From the NCBI GenBank assembly GCA_964035015.1, contig OZ036006.1, positions 5,112,041 to 5,176,040 on the forward strand: a stretch of DNA of 64,000 nt, written 5' to 3'. This DNA comes from Corallium rubrum. Lineage: Eukaryota > Cnidaria > Anthozoa > Scleralcyonacea > Coralliidae. The position numbers were made by a program, and so were the translations under genes. Below the pieces are notes generated by a model, which saw only the letters and a list, made by a program, of their open reading frames with translations, was not told the DNA's origin and did not search any database. Below are positions 10,801-23,700 of this stretch, in pieces; position 1 is the stretch's first letter, and each line of letters starts with the position of its first letter.

Positions 10801-13490
10801 CATCAGGGTCACCAATTCTTCGAACAGATGAGTAATGGTCCCCATTATGGTAACTCACATGAAGTTCTTTAAGTTCACCAGATTTTGATGTAGAATAGTG
10901 TTGGCCTTGAATAACCCAACATTTTTCATTGAGTTGATGAATAACAATATTTACACCATGACATCTTGAGAATGCAACAACAGAATCATTTCCACCATAC
11001 GTACCAGGTTTACTAAGCTCTTTCACTAAGAAACAACAACATATTAATCATTAATTTATAGTGGGACAGTGAGCTCAAGTGGAGAATAATCAGTTAGGTG
11101 GTACATACTCCAAGTGATGAACCAATGGAACCATACTTATTACTGAAGAAATATAGTAAGGTTACGTAGATATACATGTAGTGCTGAAACAGAGAACATA
11201 GGAGCTAGGCTAACATTTCGAGCGAAGGCCCTTCATCAGAGAGAAAGGGGATGACAAAGGGCCGTTGCTCAAAACGTTAGACTCCTACGGCCATGTTTCA
11301 GCAGTAGTACTGTATATCTAACCTTACTATATTTCAATTGTTGTTTCAACACTACCTATAGACCACTTTCATAAAGGGCTTCACTTTAAATATTCTTTTA
11401 TGTGCATCTAAATGAGCCTTTCTGGCCTCGTCATGAAGCAAAGATTCTTTTGAATTGCAGACACACAAACGAGGCCAGAAAGGCTTATTAAGATGTACAT
11501 AAAAGAATATTCTAATTAATCGCTATTATGAAAGTGGTGTATGCAACACACTACTATTTTATTTCACTATTTGTATAGGTAATAGCATGGCTTCGAGTGC
11601 AATTTGGAAAAAATATACACGAGTGAGTTTTTCAAAGACTATCAAAATTGCACTTTGAAAAACTCACGAGGGCATGTTTTTCTCAAATTGCATGAGAAAT
11701 CATGCTATTACTTATTAATAATATACATGAAAAAATTTATCATAAAGAGAATCTTTCTAATCAAAATGCTTTGTTCAAATAACATACATGAAACAGGAAG
11801 AGCTTTTTTTCTAGTAAAAAAATGATTTTTGTGCAAATTTAAAAAATTACAAATTTGCACTGTATTTCATTTTTCTGCACTGAATTACACTAAAATTGCA
11901 CTCCTCTCAGCCAATCAGAATTGAGAAATTTTTTCATGTATATTATTAGCCTTACTACTGAAGGTTTGTCACTCAGAGTGGCAATTAATATCATTATTCT
12001 CCATCCCATTGATGTAACTATTATGAAGAGTCAGGTCAGTCAAAATATACCATGTTCATCAAATGATTTATTGTCTTCCACAAATGGTTCAAATTCTTCT
12101 CTGTGGTCTGCTACATATTTTGCAGTGATCCTTCTATATCTCAGATGTCCCGAGTCATCCCCATCAAGCTGATCAGCCAGTGCTCGGAATAAACAGTTCC
12201 TGAAAAGAATATTAGGTTCTGTTGTTCAATCTGGGAAATTCCCAAGATGGTACTTTTACTTGAGTTGTTAAAGAGAGAACCCCCAGACAGCCCTGGCAGC
12301 AAATGGGTTGACAAATTATGTTCAGAATTTAAACCTCATGTGTGATTGAAGAAAGCGTAAAGATCAGAAACACTAACTTCACTTTTTAGCCAACCCAGGG
12401 GAGCAATTGAGAACACATAGACATGACCCTATGATGTGCGACAGCCCCCCCACCCCCCACATCAACCCATTTGGGCCTGCAGTAATTGGCTATGCTGTTG
12501 CGGTCACCCTGCCTCCTTGTTTCTGTTATTGTAATTTGTTAAGTAATTATGTCATTGTAATTATTGCTCCGTTATTGTAATGGTAATTTGTTATTGTCAA
12601 GTCATGTATTGGCGAAGCTAATAAATTCAAATTCATATGATGTCACCTAGGCCACAAATCTATAATTTGCTCTGGGCCCCACAATTTCTCGCAGCAGCCC
12701 TGGATTGGCCAACCCACTGTACGGCACTTGCCTGTGTAATCAGGCCTCATTCAATATGGCACTGGCTGCAAGGCTACCTTATAATGTCACTACAGTATCT
12801 GTGCTCTGACCAGGTTACGTCACAGCTTCCTAGCTTGAAGGCCTTGACATTGCATTTACACAACTGGTCCCAGTGTGGTATTAAAATGAATATACATGTA
12901 CATACATGTATTCTTACAATCAAGATTTTCCTTCATAAAAAATCCCCATAGCCTTCTCCTCAGTGAGTCAACTCTGTGGACCTTGGCTTGCTACTGTAGA
13001 AGTATGGGCAGATCTTGGCATGATGCATCTCCGTGTGTTACATTCTCTCACCTACCCATGCATCATGGAAACCAGAGTTACCTGCAGAGGTGGCTTGAGT
13101 CCCCTCACAACATGCATCTTGAATGAGGCCTAGTTACACAGGCAACCCCAGATGCCCTGGCCTAACCCCCCCCCCTGTGTATTCTAAGATGGCCGATATG
13201 CATTCCTCCACTTCCTCCAGTTTCCCAAATGCTCTAAACAATAAAATTGACGCCATGGACGATTTCTTCCTCAGCCCTTCTTACCCATCTCCTTTGATAT
13301 CTTTAATTTTGTATCCTACAGCTTGTAGCTGGTTGGCAAACGACACAAAGTTCTCATCATTTTCAAGATATTCTTTCGCCTCTCGTTCCTTTTTAAGAGC
13401 ATTTCGTCTCGCTCGTTCGTCCCTCTTTCTTTCAACGTCGTCTCTGCTTTTCCCGCCAGCTTGAGGACGATTTTTATTCCCTTTCGTCAT
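7850..13490 (-). CDS. OTUD3: OTU domain deubiquitinase, OTUD3-type, 7 exons, 424 aa
   Basis: Minus-strand exons in order: 13490-13285, 12199-12051, 11025-10766, 10654-10502, 9356-9257, 8738-8509, 8026-7850 (1275 nt). The start motif ERKRDERARRNALKKERE, then FVSFANQLQAVG and IKGDGNCLFRAL, follows human OTUD3 closely; human OTUD3 is 398 aa. The OTU catalytic triad is visible: Asp68 and Cys71 in GDGNC, and His182 in HNGDHYSSVRRI. KPGTYGGNDSVVAFSR is the conserved substrate-binding region. Residues 257-289 resemble the UBA-like helix bundle of OTUD3, and the C-terminus is a basic coiled-coil-like segment ending DLEALEI. The family cleaves polyubiquitin in the cytoplasm and nucleus. The exon 7 acceptor is inferred from a pyrimidine tract and frame. 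Introns carry SINEs, a LINE fragment and several MITEs. It is divergent from the TPR-MYND gene, with 1.3 kb between starts. Confidence 0.95.
8098..8445 (+). mobile_element. Non-LTR retrotransposon 3' fragment (RTE/BovB-like tail)
   Basis: The plus strand encodes VREARLRWYGHILSM, then GRQRIRWRDGVERDMRQLG, then a stop and an (AAG)n tail at 8430-8443. This is the typical C-terminal end of RTE-like or related reverse transcriptases with their short simple tail. It is truncated at the 5' side and inserted in intron 6 of OTUD3. Confidence 0.75.
9447..9672 (-). mobile_element. tRNA-derived SINE, copy 1
   Basis: The minus strand begins with a tRNA-like head (9635-9562) with A box TAGCTCAGTGGTCAGAG and B box GGTTCAATTCC. 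A body follows with AACTGGTCCCGGTTTGGTC, then a TTTTCCTTCACCAAAAATCC tail. It lies in intron 4 of OTUD3. Confidence 0.85.
9735..9955 (-). mobile_element. tRNA-derived SINE, copy 2
   Basis: Same family and orientation as copy 1. The tRNA-like head (9911-9838) has a perfect 5-bp anticodon stem (TTGCA/TGCAA) around the loop CTAGAAT, giving an AGA anticodon. The acceptor ends GGCCTCC and GGAAGGCC pair imperfectly. It is an unlikely functional tRNA because the body and two near-identical copies follow. Confidence 0.85.
9957..10145 (+). mobile_element. tRNA-derived SINE, copy 3, inverted
   Basis: Head-to-head with copy 2, separated only by GTATACATTAATGTATAC-like sequence. The head is at 9969-10036 and the body follows to the same TTTTCCTTCACCAAAAATCC tail. 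Copies 2 and 3 together form a large hairpin. Confidence 0.85.
10231..10497. mobile_element. MITE with TIR GTGGTGGATTATC
   Basis: CAGTGGTGGATTATCAGTTT at the left returns inverted as GGATAATCCACCACTG at the right, about 265 bp in all. The interior CGGAAATGCCATTTCCTGCA links it to the elements at 6677 and 18530. The right end abuts the donor of OTUD3 exon 4 (10501). Confidence 0.75.
11162..11345. mobile_element. Palindromic MITE, family C copy 1
   Basis: The arms share AAGGTTAGATNTACNGC and CTAACNTTTCGAGCGAAGG with their inverse. A closer-to-perfect copy is at 26318-26495, and related arms occur at 39140 and 59240. Confidence 0.7.
11355..11545. mobile_element. Palindromic MITE, family B copy 1
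   Basis: GACCACTTTCATAA at the left returns inverted as TTATGAAAGTGGT at the right. Inner arms carry TTCTTTTATGTGCATCTAA and GCCTTTCTGGCCTCGT. Copies at 26500-26672 and 40008-40187. Confidence 0.85.
11577..11716. repeat. Imperfect palindrome
   Basis: GGTAATAGCATGNNTTC on the left returns inverted as AAATCATGCTATTAC on the right, with an inner AATTGCA/TGAGTTTTTCAAAG arm. Probably a foldback MITE, in intron 2 of OTUD3. Confidence 0.6.
12780..12955 (+). mobile_element. Degenerate tRNA-derived SINE, copy 4
   Basis: It retains CAACTGGTCCCAGTGTGGT and the CCTTCATAAAAAATCCCCAT tail of the 9.4-10.1 kb family. The tRNA head is barely recognisable. It lies in intron 1 of OTUD3. Confidence 0.65.
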
Positions 13491-14768
13491 AACCCAAACC
13501 TAACTGAAGCTTTGAAATAAATGGCGGATATAAACAAGTAAGCATTTTTGAGAGGTACCCGGTACCCGAGCCTCTGGGTTAACAAGCCGGTCGTCACTAG
13601 AAAGCATCACTCAAAATGACCCTCCTTTTCCGCAGCTTTTCAAAATGTCGTCAAATTTGTTTTTCCCAAAAGGTAGGAGGTAAACCAGATTTCTGACTGG
13701 TGTTAGGGTTTTTTGTTGTAGTTAGGTTATCCAGAAGGTTGCTAAAATCTTGAAACTCACTGAGGCTTGATGCCAAATTTGGAAAAAATAATTTGACGAC
13801 GTATTTTGGAAAGGAAGTTGGAAGACTAGAAGGGTCATATTATTGTTGGGTTTTTTTATATTCGTAATCTTTGGGTTTTCCTGAGCAAAATTGCAATATA
13901 TTTTGTCATTCCAAAATTTCATCTTCATGGACTTTTTCGCTGTCAAAGTAAGTAATTACCTACAGGAAATGACGTCGATACTCGATATAGAAGTGATCCG
14001 TTTGGAAAGGAACATTGTTTACAACTTCCGGCGAATAGTTACTAACTTTGACCACTGATTTCAAATAATAGACTCATTATACTGGATAGAGCATCCGGTG
14101 CTCGCTGTGAAGTCAGAATAAATTAGTGGTGGTACAGGCACTTTTAAGTTCTCCCATAGCGACAGATACATGTTACAAAAATTTAGCTGGTTTTCGTTAA
14201 AAACCCGATCATTTAAAGCGAAAACCAGAGGCGAAAACTATGATTCAGCAATATTGTGGGTCCCACCGGATATGGTGGCCGCGAGATTTTTAGCCTCACT
14301 TCCGACTTCAATTTTTGCCACGCGCGAAACAATAGATGCTCTATCCAGTATAATGAGTATATTATTTGAGATCAGTGACTTTGACAGCGAAAAAGTTTAT
14401 GAAAATGAAATTTTGGAACAGCAAAATATTTTACAATTTTGCTCTGGAGAAATTGGTTTGAGAGGTACCGTGTGCCGGGTCTCTTGGTCCACCTTCCCCC
14501 CGGCACAGAATACCGTGGTATCTATCCCAGCATGCAGTGTGTTAATAGTGTGGCGAACGAAAAAACATGTCAACATGTAATCACTTGTGTGGGACACAAA
14601 AACTTCTTAAAATCATCCTCCTTGTTATAATTTGATGAGTGGATTTACATAATTACATCAAGGAAGGCCTGTTCTACAATCTGGGACTATAATTTGTCCA
14701 GCGTTGGGTATTTTTCTGGCTGTTTCGGCGAAAACCGCAGCGGTGTGAAGTAAAAGTGTTTCGGAGCC
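13491..14768. promoter_or_regulatory. Bidirectional intergenic region between OTUD3 and the TPR-MYND gene
   Basis: The two genes start 1279 bp apart on opposite strands, so promoters of both must lie here unless 5' exons are missed. No TATA box is convincing. Much of the interval is inverted-repeat DNA: arms 13617-13680 with 13774-13840, arms 13888-13950 with 14388-14451, and the MITE at 14058-14388 between the latter. The shared-promoter role is inference from layout. Confidence 0.45.
14058..14388. mobile_element. MITE with TCAAATAATAGACTCATTAT ends, copy 1
   Basis: The first ~40 bp (to GGATAGAGCATC) return inverted at the right (GATGCTCTATCCAGTATAAT). The interior has a stop-poor frame shared with the second copy at 33619-33966, probably incidental. 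It sits inside a larger inverted repeat. Confidence 0.9.
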
Positions 14769-17700
14769 ATGCAGTCCGTTTCGTTCATGAATGTCGACCA
14801 TATCGACGATGACTTCGTTATGATGGAATCTCGTGAAGAAGTTGAACGTTTTATGGCTAATTCAGACGAGAAGAAAAAGAAGAAGTATTTTCGACAACTC
14901 TTTGATTTCTTAGGAGGCGGTGATAGTCCCATTGAAGCTCTGGAGTTAGCTCTGGGCAGAGATAAAACACTGCAGAAGCACCAAATGAGCATTTTATCGA
15001 TATTTTCATTGTGGGCAGACGAAACCAACAGCGCGGAATCTTTGGTAAGGGGTTTGTATAAATTTATGAAGATACTCTTCTTTTATAAACGGTTGGTAGG
15101 AAGGGTTTTACTCTCAAGGATTTCTACATTTTCCCTCTTAAACAAGCGTCAATTGTAAACATATATTAGTAATCTGATATATATATTTCCTTCTTGGGTA
15201 ATGACTGGTGTTTTATGTAAAGATGGCCGACTTCCTGGCGTGTGTTTAGTACTTCATTTAAGGTCCACATATCTGTAACATCAAGTACTGACCACTTGAG
15301 AAGGTGTGAGCTCTATTTAAGAAATAGAAAACATTTTCCGTGTTTCCATTGAACAAATAAAACATAAAGCTCCGTGCATATGTACTCTTATAAAGGTTCG
15401 TTTGACATCATTTGAACACGAAAGAAGTTGAGTAGTTTACACTTCTTTTGTGTTCAAATGACGTCAAATGAACCTTTATAAGTGTACATATACACAGGAG
15501 CAGTATGTTTTATTTGTTTTATAAAATAATAATAAGAAAAAACAAGCTAAAAGTGGGGTAGTTTAGAAAATTCGCTAGATTTTCCCACCAGGTGATGCCA
15601 TCCTACGCCACTCCACACCATTTTACGTCATTCATGATCTTCATACTCTTATAAATGCACGGAGCCCAGCCAATCAGAGCATGCATAGAGGACACCTTAT
15701 TTTATAAAGAGTTATAGAAACATGAGTGGAAGTTTGGGAGAACGAGAAATTGTAGTGGATATTTCATGCTATTTCGAGTTCTCCCAAACTTCCACAAGTA
15801 TTTCTATAACTATGGGAACACGGAAAAAATGTTTTCTGTTTTTATAAAATAACCTGTTGAAAATAGATATAGAACGTAAAAATAATCACTGCATTAAACG
15901 TAAATTCTCCTTACTCTTCATAATGGCATATGATGGCATACTGGATGGTGTATAATGGCATATCCTACACTGTAATGATGGTGTATTGAAACGTAGTTGT
16001 TTTGCAGTGACTCTTTCCTGAGTCCCAGGCCACCAAGGTGTTCGACAGAAATTTTCAAGAATTGGCATGTTCGGAAGCCAATATGTTGGGAACTATTTGA
16101 CTAAATCAAAAATGGCAAAATAACTTATTAACTGATTTTTTTTCCTGCTCTATTTAAATACGTTAAAACCCCACAAGTGATAGAAGCACTTTAAAACTAG
16201 ATAGGCTCAGATCAGCCCACTGAATTCTCCATTTTAACCTGCAAAATACACCGCAATACCTGATCAAATTATTATAATAGGTTATGGAAAAAATAATCTT
16301 GCATTCTGTTTATTTCTCAAACTGTTTTAGAGAGTTTTCCAGGAGAAGAGAAACCAGTTACAATTATTGTCGCAATGCTATATTGGGAAATTTGTCACCC
16401 GGCTCATCTTAAGTAAGCCCAAAAACAGCATTGGAAAAGATATTGGCAACAAACACCTTTATTGTCACTGTCTTAATATGCTGCAGTACATAACCGATGA
16501 ACGATATGTTGATAATAAGCCAGAACGTATGAAAAACTTTAAAATCGCCCAAGAGTACAATCTTATACCACATCTTGTGAACTTTTTGGATCCAGCCAAT
16601 GGGAACATTTTGATTATGTTCCACGCTTCAGCTATTCTGAAACATTTTGTGACCGATACGGAAGAAGCAAGTATTTTGATCTATAGGGCCGCTGGTTTGC
16701 GGAAATGCTTGCATCTCATGTCGCGAAAGGAATGCGAGAAAATATGTATGGACTATTATAAAGAGAACTATTCTCCTAAGTCAATCTTGGACAACGATGA
16801 GGCGGAGATTATTCAAAAATTTTACTACGGGAAAATAAGTATTCTTAAAAGTTTGGAAAGGTTTCCACAGGTAACAGAGTATCATTTCAGAAAGGAGTGC
16901 TTAATGTACGTGGCAAGAGAGATGCAGGAAAATTGTGCTTTGGTTTCCTATAAGGTAAGTACCACTATTTATTATATGCATGACAAAATTACTGTATTCT
17001 GATTGGTTGAGAGGAGTACAATTATTTTATTATTGTACTGCTCCCAAGGCCCTGGGAACAATGTTAACAATAAAATTCAAAATACAGCCAATTCTGCAAT
17101 GGAAAGTTTTCACGTTTCCAATGACTTGTGGTACACTATGGACTAGAAATTCCATATAAATATTTTGAAATGAGTACAGAGAACACCCAGAGTGAAAATG
17201 TTTCATGTCAAGTAAGTCAAGTACAGTAACACAGGATGTTTTTTAAGGCGTGAGTGAGTACGAAGCGTACGTGTCGTAATTTTGTCATGCATATAATGAG
17301 TAATCATGATTTTGGCAAAATTTTCAAATATCACTTGTAGTGTAAATCCCCTTAATTGTACTTGCTATCATATGATTACCTATATAAATTATACTGGCCT
17401 TGCTTGGAGTAAAACAGACATGCTCTATAAAAAGCACTCCTCGGAGATTCAAGGCTCTCGTTTTCGCGCACCTACTAAATCTGAACCAGACTGGTGTCGT
17501 ATAGCTATGGTGCTGCCGTGTGCCATTTTATTGCTTTGTAGACTACGTTTTATCTTTCATTGTTTATTTAATACCTGCTGTACGTCAACTACGCTTAAAG
17601 TGCAAACTCTAGGGTGAGGCGGTTTTTATAAAAGACCGAAAACCGCCTGAAAAAAACACGAAAAAAACGAGTGAACCGATTTTTTTAAAATGCGTTTGAA

Positions 17701-20700
17701 ACCATAGTTAAAAAAACATGCATGACGCTACTTGTGTAAGATTTCAGTTTCAAAAACAATTGTATTGATTATAACATCCTAGCTATGAATTACAAAGAAA
17801 CATGCAGTATATAAGATAAATTTTACATTCAGGAGAATCGTCCGGTTTTTCGGCTTTCTTGAAGAAATGCCAAACAGTAGTTTGGCTCATTTTGGCAGAG
17901 AAATGTTACCAGTAACCAACAGTTTCGGACAGCGTAACAAAGTATTCCAAGTTTCAACGAACGGTTACTTAAAAAGGCAAAGCTGAAAGAGCACGAGTCA
18001 GAAAATATATGCGATATAACATTGGAAGCGAAAATTGGTTAATTATTCATGTTACGCTCCGACTGTTTATGAGTCATACACCAATTTTACTTTTGACGTG
18101 TCTTCGCAGAGGTCCGCCTTCATGTGAGCCAATCAAAAGTCATCTTTGTTTGATCCGCTTATGCGTTCAAGCTCGTGCGAATCTGAATCGAAGCCTTTTC
18201 GTAATTTCCGTTCTTATATCGGAGATCATACCTGGCAATAAACGTATGGTATTTTGAAGATGCAAATCTCTTCAGTCGTTTTCCCGTCAATTCCGTGTGT
18301 AAACGCAACAAAAACCCGATTTTTCTTTTGATTTTTTCGGTTTTCCTCCAAAAGCAACATCGGTTAAATCGGTTTTCCAAAAACATCGTGTTTTTTCGGT
18401 TTAACGATTAACCGCCTCACCCTAGCAAATTCTTTTGTAAGTTTGTTTAGGTTTGAAAACGACGTTTCCCCGTTTAGTTAGCTATACAATGTAATATTTA
18501 CAGCAGTTAGTGGCTTTATACACGAGTGGTGTAGCCAGACCTATTGGGCGGGCACGAAGTGACATTTCTAAAGAATGAGTTAGCATGCCTCGGAAAATTT
18601 TTGAAATTTATGGGTTTTGAAATGCCATTTCCTGCATTTTAGGGAAAGAATTTGTAGAATTCTGAAGATTATAAAATACGAAAATTAAATATTTACATTA
18701 TATTTTTGGAGGATTGCGGCAAACATTTTAGTCAGTTTGATTATGTAGTTATTGTGCATACAAGTATGTTAGTGAAAATAGCGTGCGGTATAGATTCTCT
18801 AGTCACAAGTACACAAATCACGCATGGAAAATGCATCGCCAGGCCACAAACTAGCATTGGAGATTAGTAGAATAATGAATGGCGTCATTGACGTGGATTG
18901 GCTGGGCTTGACCCCGGCCTGGCCTGCCCTTGGCTACGCCATTGTTATACACAAGGTCAATTTAAAAGGTAAACAAACCAGGCAAAGTCAACTTGCAAAC
19001 ACGTAACCAAGCGAAGACGTAACAAGTGGATGTTTATGTTGTTTATGCACATATCATCGGCTTCCCCCAGGGGTCGACCCCCGGGCTGACCAGGGGCATA
19101 TTTTGGGAAATACACGGGGATTGCATTGAGTTTTCACCCGTGGGTAAGGGGGAGTTTGCAACTTTGTTCTGAAGGCTGAAGAATGGGGGTGGGGGATTTC
19201 CTGAGATTGTAAACTTGTGAAATCGCAACCACACACTGGAATTACTGATTGCGCGAACTTATAAAGGACTGGGTCGACGTTCTGTGACTACTTCAAATTA
19301 CTCAGGTTTCAAATTTCAACAGTTCATTTCACGCGAAATATTTGACTGGAATTACCGCTAGGTTCACTCAATCAACTTCTGTTTAAGATAACATTTGGTT
19401 TAGGTCTAACGTTCTGTGATGTAAATCAGCATATGGCATAACCACAAGTTTCTTTAAAACGATTTTTAGAACGCCTTCTGGTTCCTTTGATCAGGGGGAT
19501 TGTCTGCAAGAGACGATCTAACCCAGGGGACATTTCTCGTAACATCTGCCCCACCCCACGGGAAAATCATCAACTTTGCCCCACCCTTTTTACAATCCCC
19601 CTGGTCAGCCCGGGGGTCGACCCCAGGGGGAAGCCGATGATATGTGCATTATGTTTTAAATAAAAAATAGAAAATAAGTATTAATGTTGAGGAATACATT
19701 TTAAGGTGGCTCCATACAGTTTCTTGAAAAATGGAAAATACAAGTTTGAGAGTTCAAAACGCATGATTAAACAATTTGGAAAAAGAAGAAAACTAAATGT
19801 TATACATAGTTAAACAGTCTGACAATCAAAAACTGTTACCAAATAAACAGCAACAGTTGTTGCTATGGCAACAATGATGTTTCAAAATGGCTGCCAATTA
19901 CCCTTCAAACTAATTTAATTTGAAAAAAACTTTGGTGACCCCCATTTTTTTCTCATTAAAACTTTCCTTGAAGTATATGAGTAATCAATTTTTCCGGAAA
20001 AAAAATTATTCATTCTACAGATTTTTTTTAAAATCACCCTGTTGATTACTCACACTTCAAGAAAAGTTTTAATGAAAAAAAAAAATTGGGGGTCACCAAA
20101 GTTTTTTTTGAACTAAATTAGTTTGAAGGGTAATTGGCAGCCATTTTAAAACGTCATTGTTGCCATAGCAACAACTGTTGCTATTTATTTGGTAGCAGTT
20201 TTTGATTGTCAGACTGTTTAATTATACACAACATTTAGTTTTATTCTTTTTCCAAATTGTTTATGTACATGTTTTGGACTCTCAAACTTGTAAATTCCAT
20301 TTTTCAAGAAACTGTATGGAGCCACCTTAAGAACTCAATATTTGAAGAAATGCCAAATTAGAATACAGAATATTTCATGCATATGATCAAAAGAGTGCCA
20401 TACATATTTTGAGGCACTTGCTAGGCTAATAAATAATCCTTGCCTTTCCAGGCAAGGCTTATTTATTATTTCATAATAAAATTAATTTGGCTACTATTAT
20501 TCCTGTCATTGAAATAGCTGGAGGAAGGTTTGTTGACTTTTCTTCAATAAACATTCTTATTTCTGTCTTTAGATAGCAGCATCAAATAAGTTAGTACGAA
20601 GAGAGATACTTTTATTGAAACCATTTAGTAAGGTAAGTACTGTAGGCTTTTCACAATGGAATGTAAGGTCTCGCAATGTAATGTCAGTTCTCACAATGTA

Positions 20701-23700
20701 ATGTAAGGTCTCACAATGTAATGTAAGGTCTCACAATGTAATGTAAGGTCTCACAATGTAACGTAAGGTCTCACAATGTAACGTAAGGTCTCACAATGTA
20801 ACGTAAGGTCTCAATGTAATGTAAGGTCTCACAATGTAATGTAAGGTCTCACAATGTAGTGTAAGGTCTCACAATGTAATGTAAGGTCTCACAATGTAGT
20901 GTAAGGTCTCACAATGTAACATAAGGTCTCACAATGTAACGTAAGGTCTCACAATGTAATGTAAGGTCTCAATGTAATGTAAGGTCTCGCAATGTAATGT
21001 AAGGTCTCACAATGTAATGTAAGGTCTCACAATGTAGTGTAAGGTCTCACAATGTAACATAAGGTCTCACAATGTAATGTAAGGTCTCACAATGTAACAT
21101 AAGGTCTCAATGTAATGTAAGGTCTCACAATGTAATGTAAGGTCTCACAATGTAGTGTAAGGTCTCACAATGTAACATAAGGTCTCACAATGTAACGTAA
21201 GGTCTCACAATGTAATGTAAGGTCTCAATGTAATGTAAGGTCTCACAATGTAATGTAAGGTCTCACAATGTAATGTAAGGTCTCACAATGTAGTGTAAGG
21301 TCTCACAATGTAATGTAAGGTCTCACAATGTAATGTAAGGTCTCACAATGTAACATAAGGTCTCAATGTAATGTAAGGTCTCACAATGTAATGTAAGGTC
21401 TCACAATGTAATGTAAGGTCTCACAATGTAATGTAAGGTCTCACAATGTAATGTAAGGTCTCACAATGTAGTGTAAGGTCTCACAATGTAATGTAAGGTC
21501 TCACAATGTAACATAAGGTCTCACAATGTAATGTAAGGTCTCACAATGTAATGTAAGGTCTCACAATGTAGTGTAAGGTCTCACAATGTAATGTAAGGTC
21601 TCACAATGTAACATAAGGTCTCAATGTAATGTAAGGTCTCACAATGTAATGTAAGGTCTCACAATGTAACATAAGGTCTCAATGTAATGTAAGGTCTCAC
21701 AATGTAATGTAAGGTCTCACAATGTAATGTAAGGTCTCACAATGTAATGTAAGGTCTCACAATGTAATGTAAGGTCTCACAATGTAGTGTAAGGTCTCAC
21801 AATGTAATGTAAGGTCTCACAATGTAATGTAAGGTCTCACAATGTAATGTAAGGTCTCACAATGTAATGTAAGGTCTCACAATGTAATGTAAGGTCTCAC
21901 AATGTAATGTAAGGTCCCACAATGTAATGTAAGGTCTCACAATGTAATGTAAGGTCTCACAATGTAGTGTAAGGTCTCACAATGTAGTGTAAGGTCTCAC
22001 AATGTAGTGTAAGGTCTCACAATGTAATGTAAGGTCTCACAATGTAATGTAAGGTCTCACAATGTAATGTAAGGTCTCACAATGTAATGTAAGGTCTCAC
22101 AATGTAATGTAAGGTCTCACAATGTAATGTAAGGTCTCACAATGTAATGTAAGGTCTCACAATGTAACGTAAGGTCTCACAATGTAGTGTAAGGTCTCAC
22201 AATGTAATGTAAGGTCTCACAATGTAGTGTAAGGTCTCACAATGTAATGTAAGGTCTCGCAATACAACGTAAGGTCTCACAATGTAACGTAAGGTCTCAC
22301 AATGTAACGTAAGGTCTCACAATGTAGTGTAAGGTCTCACAATGTAATGTAAGGTCTCACAATGTAGTGTAAGGTCTCACAATGTAACGTAAGGTCTTAC
22401 AATGTAAGTAAGGTCTCACAATGTAATGTAAGGTCTCACAATGTAATGTAAGGTCTCACAATGTAATGTAAGGTCTCACAATGTAACGTAAGGTCACACA
22501 ACGTAACGTAAGGTCTCACAATGTAATGTAAGGTCTCACAATGTAATGTAAGGTCTCACAATGTAATGTAAGGTCTCACAATGTAATGTAAGGTCTCACA
22601 ATGTAGTGTAAGGTCTCACAATGTAATGTAAGGTCTCACAATGTAATGTAAGGTCTCACAATGTAGTGTAAGGTCTCACAATGTAACGTAAGGCCTCACA
22701 ATGTAACGTAAGGTCTCACAATGTGATGTAAGGTCTCACAATGTAACGTAAGGTCTCACAATGTAACGTAAGGTCTCACAATGTAACGTAAGGTCTCACA
22801 ATGTAACGTAAGGTCTCACAATGTAATGTAAGGTCTCACAATGTAATGTAAGGTCTCACAATGTAATGTAAGGTCTCAAAATGTAATGTAAGGTCTCACA
22901 ATGTAATGTAAGGTCTCACAATGTAACATACTGTAAGGTCTCACAATGTAATGTAAGGTCTCACAATGTAACATAAGGTCTCAATGTAATGTAAGGTCTC
23001 ACAATGTAATGTAAGGTCTCACAATGTAGTGTAAGGTCTCACAATGTAATGTAAGGTCTCACAGTGTAATGTAAGGTCTCACAATGTAATGTAAGGTCTC
23101 ATAATGTAACGTAAGGTCTCACAATGTAATGTAAGGTCTCACAATCTAACGTAAGATCCCACAATGTAACGTAAGGTCTCACAATGTAACATAAGGTCTC
23201 AATGGAACGTAAGGTCTCACAATGTAGTGTAAGGTCTCACAATGTAATGTAAGGTCTCACAATGTAATGTAAGGTCTCACAATGTAATGTAAGGTCTCAC
23301 AATGTAATGTAAGGTCTCATAATGTAACGTAAGGTCTCACAATGTAATGTAAGGTCTCACAATCTAACGTAAGATCCCACAATGTAACGTAAGGTCTCAC
23401 AATGTAACGTAAGGTCTCACAATGTAACGTAAGGTCTTACAATGTAAGTAAGGTCTCACAATGTAATGTAAGGTCTCACAATGTAATGTAAGGTCTCACA
23501 ATGTAATGTAAGGTCTCACAATGTAACGTAAGGTCTCACAACGTAACGTAAGGTCTCACAATGTAAGTAAGGTCTCACAATGTAATGTAAGGTCTCACAA
23601 TGTAGTGTAAGGTCTCACAATGTAACGTAAGGCCTCACAATGTAACGTAAGGTCTCACAATGTGATGTAAGGTCTCACAATGTAACGTAAGGTCTCACAA

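Noticed and set aside
14170..14580. 136-codon frame shared with 33759-34016
   Set aside because: It belongs to the MITE at 14058 and runs into unrelated flank; no transposase motif.
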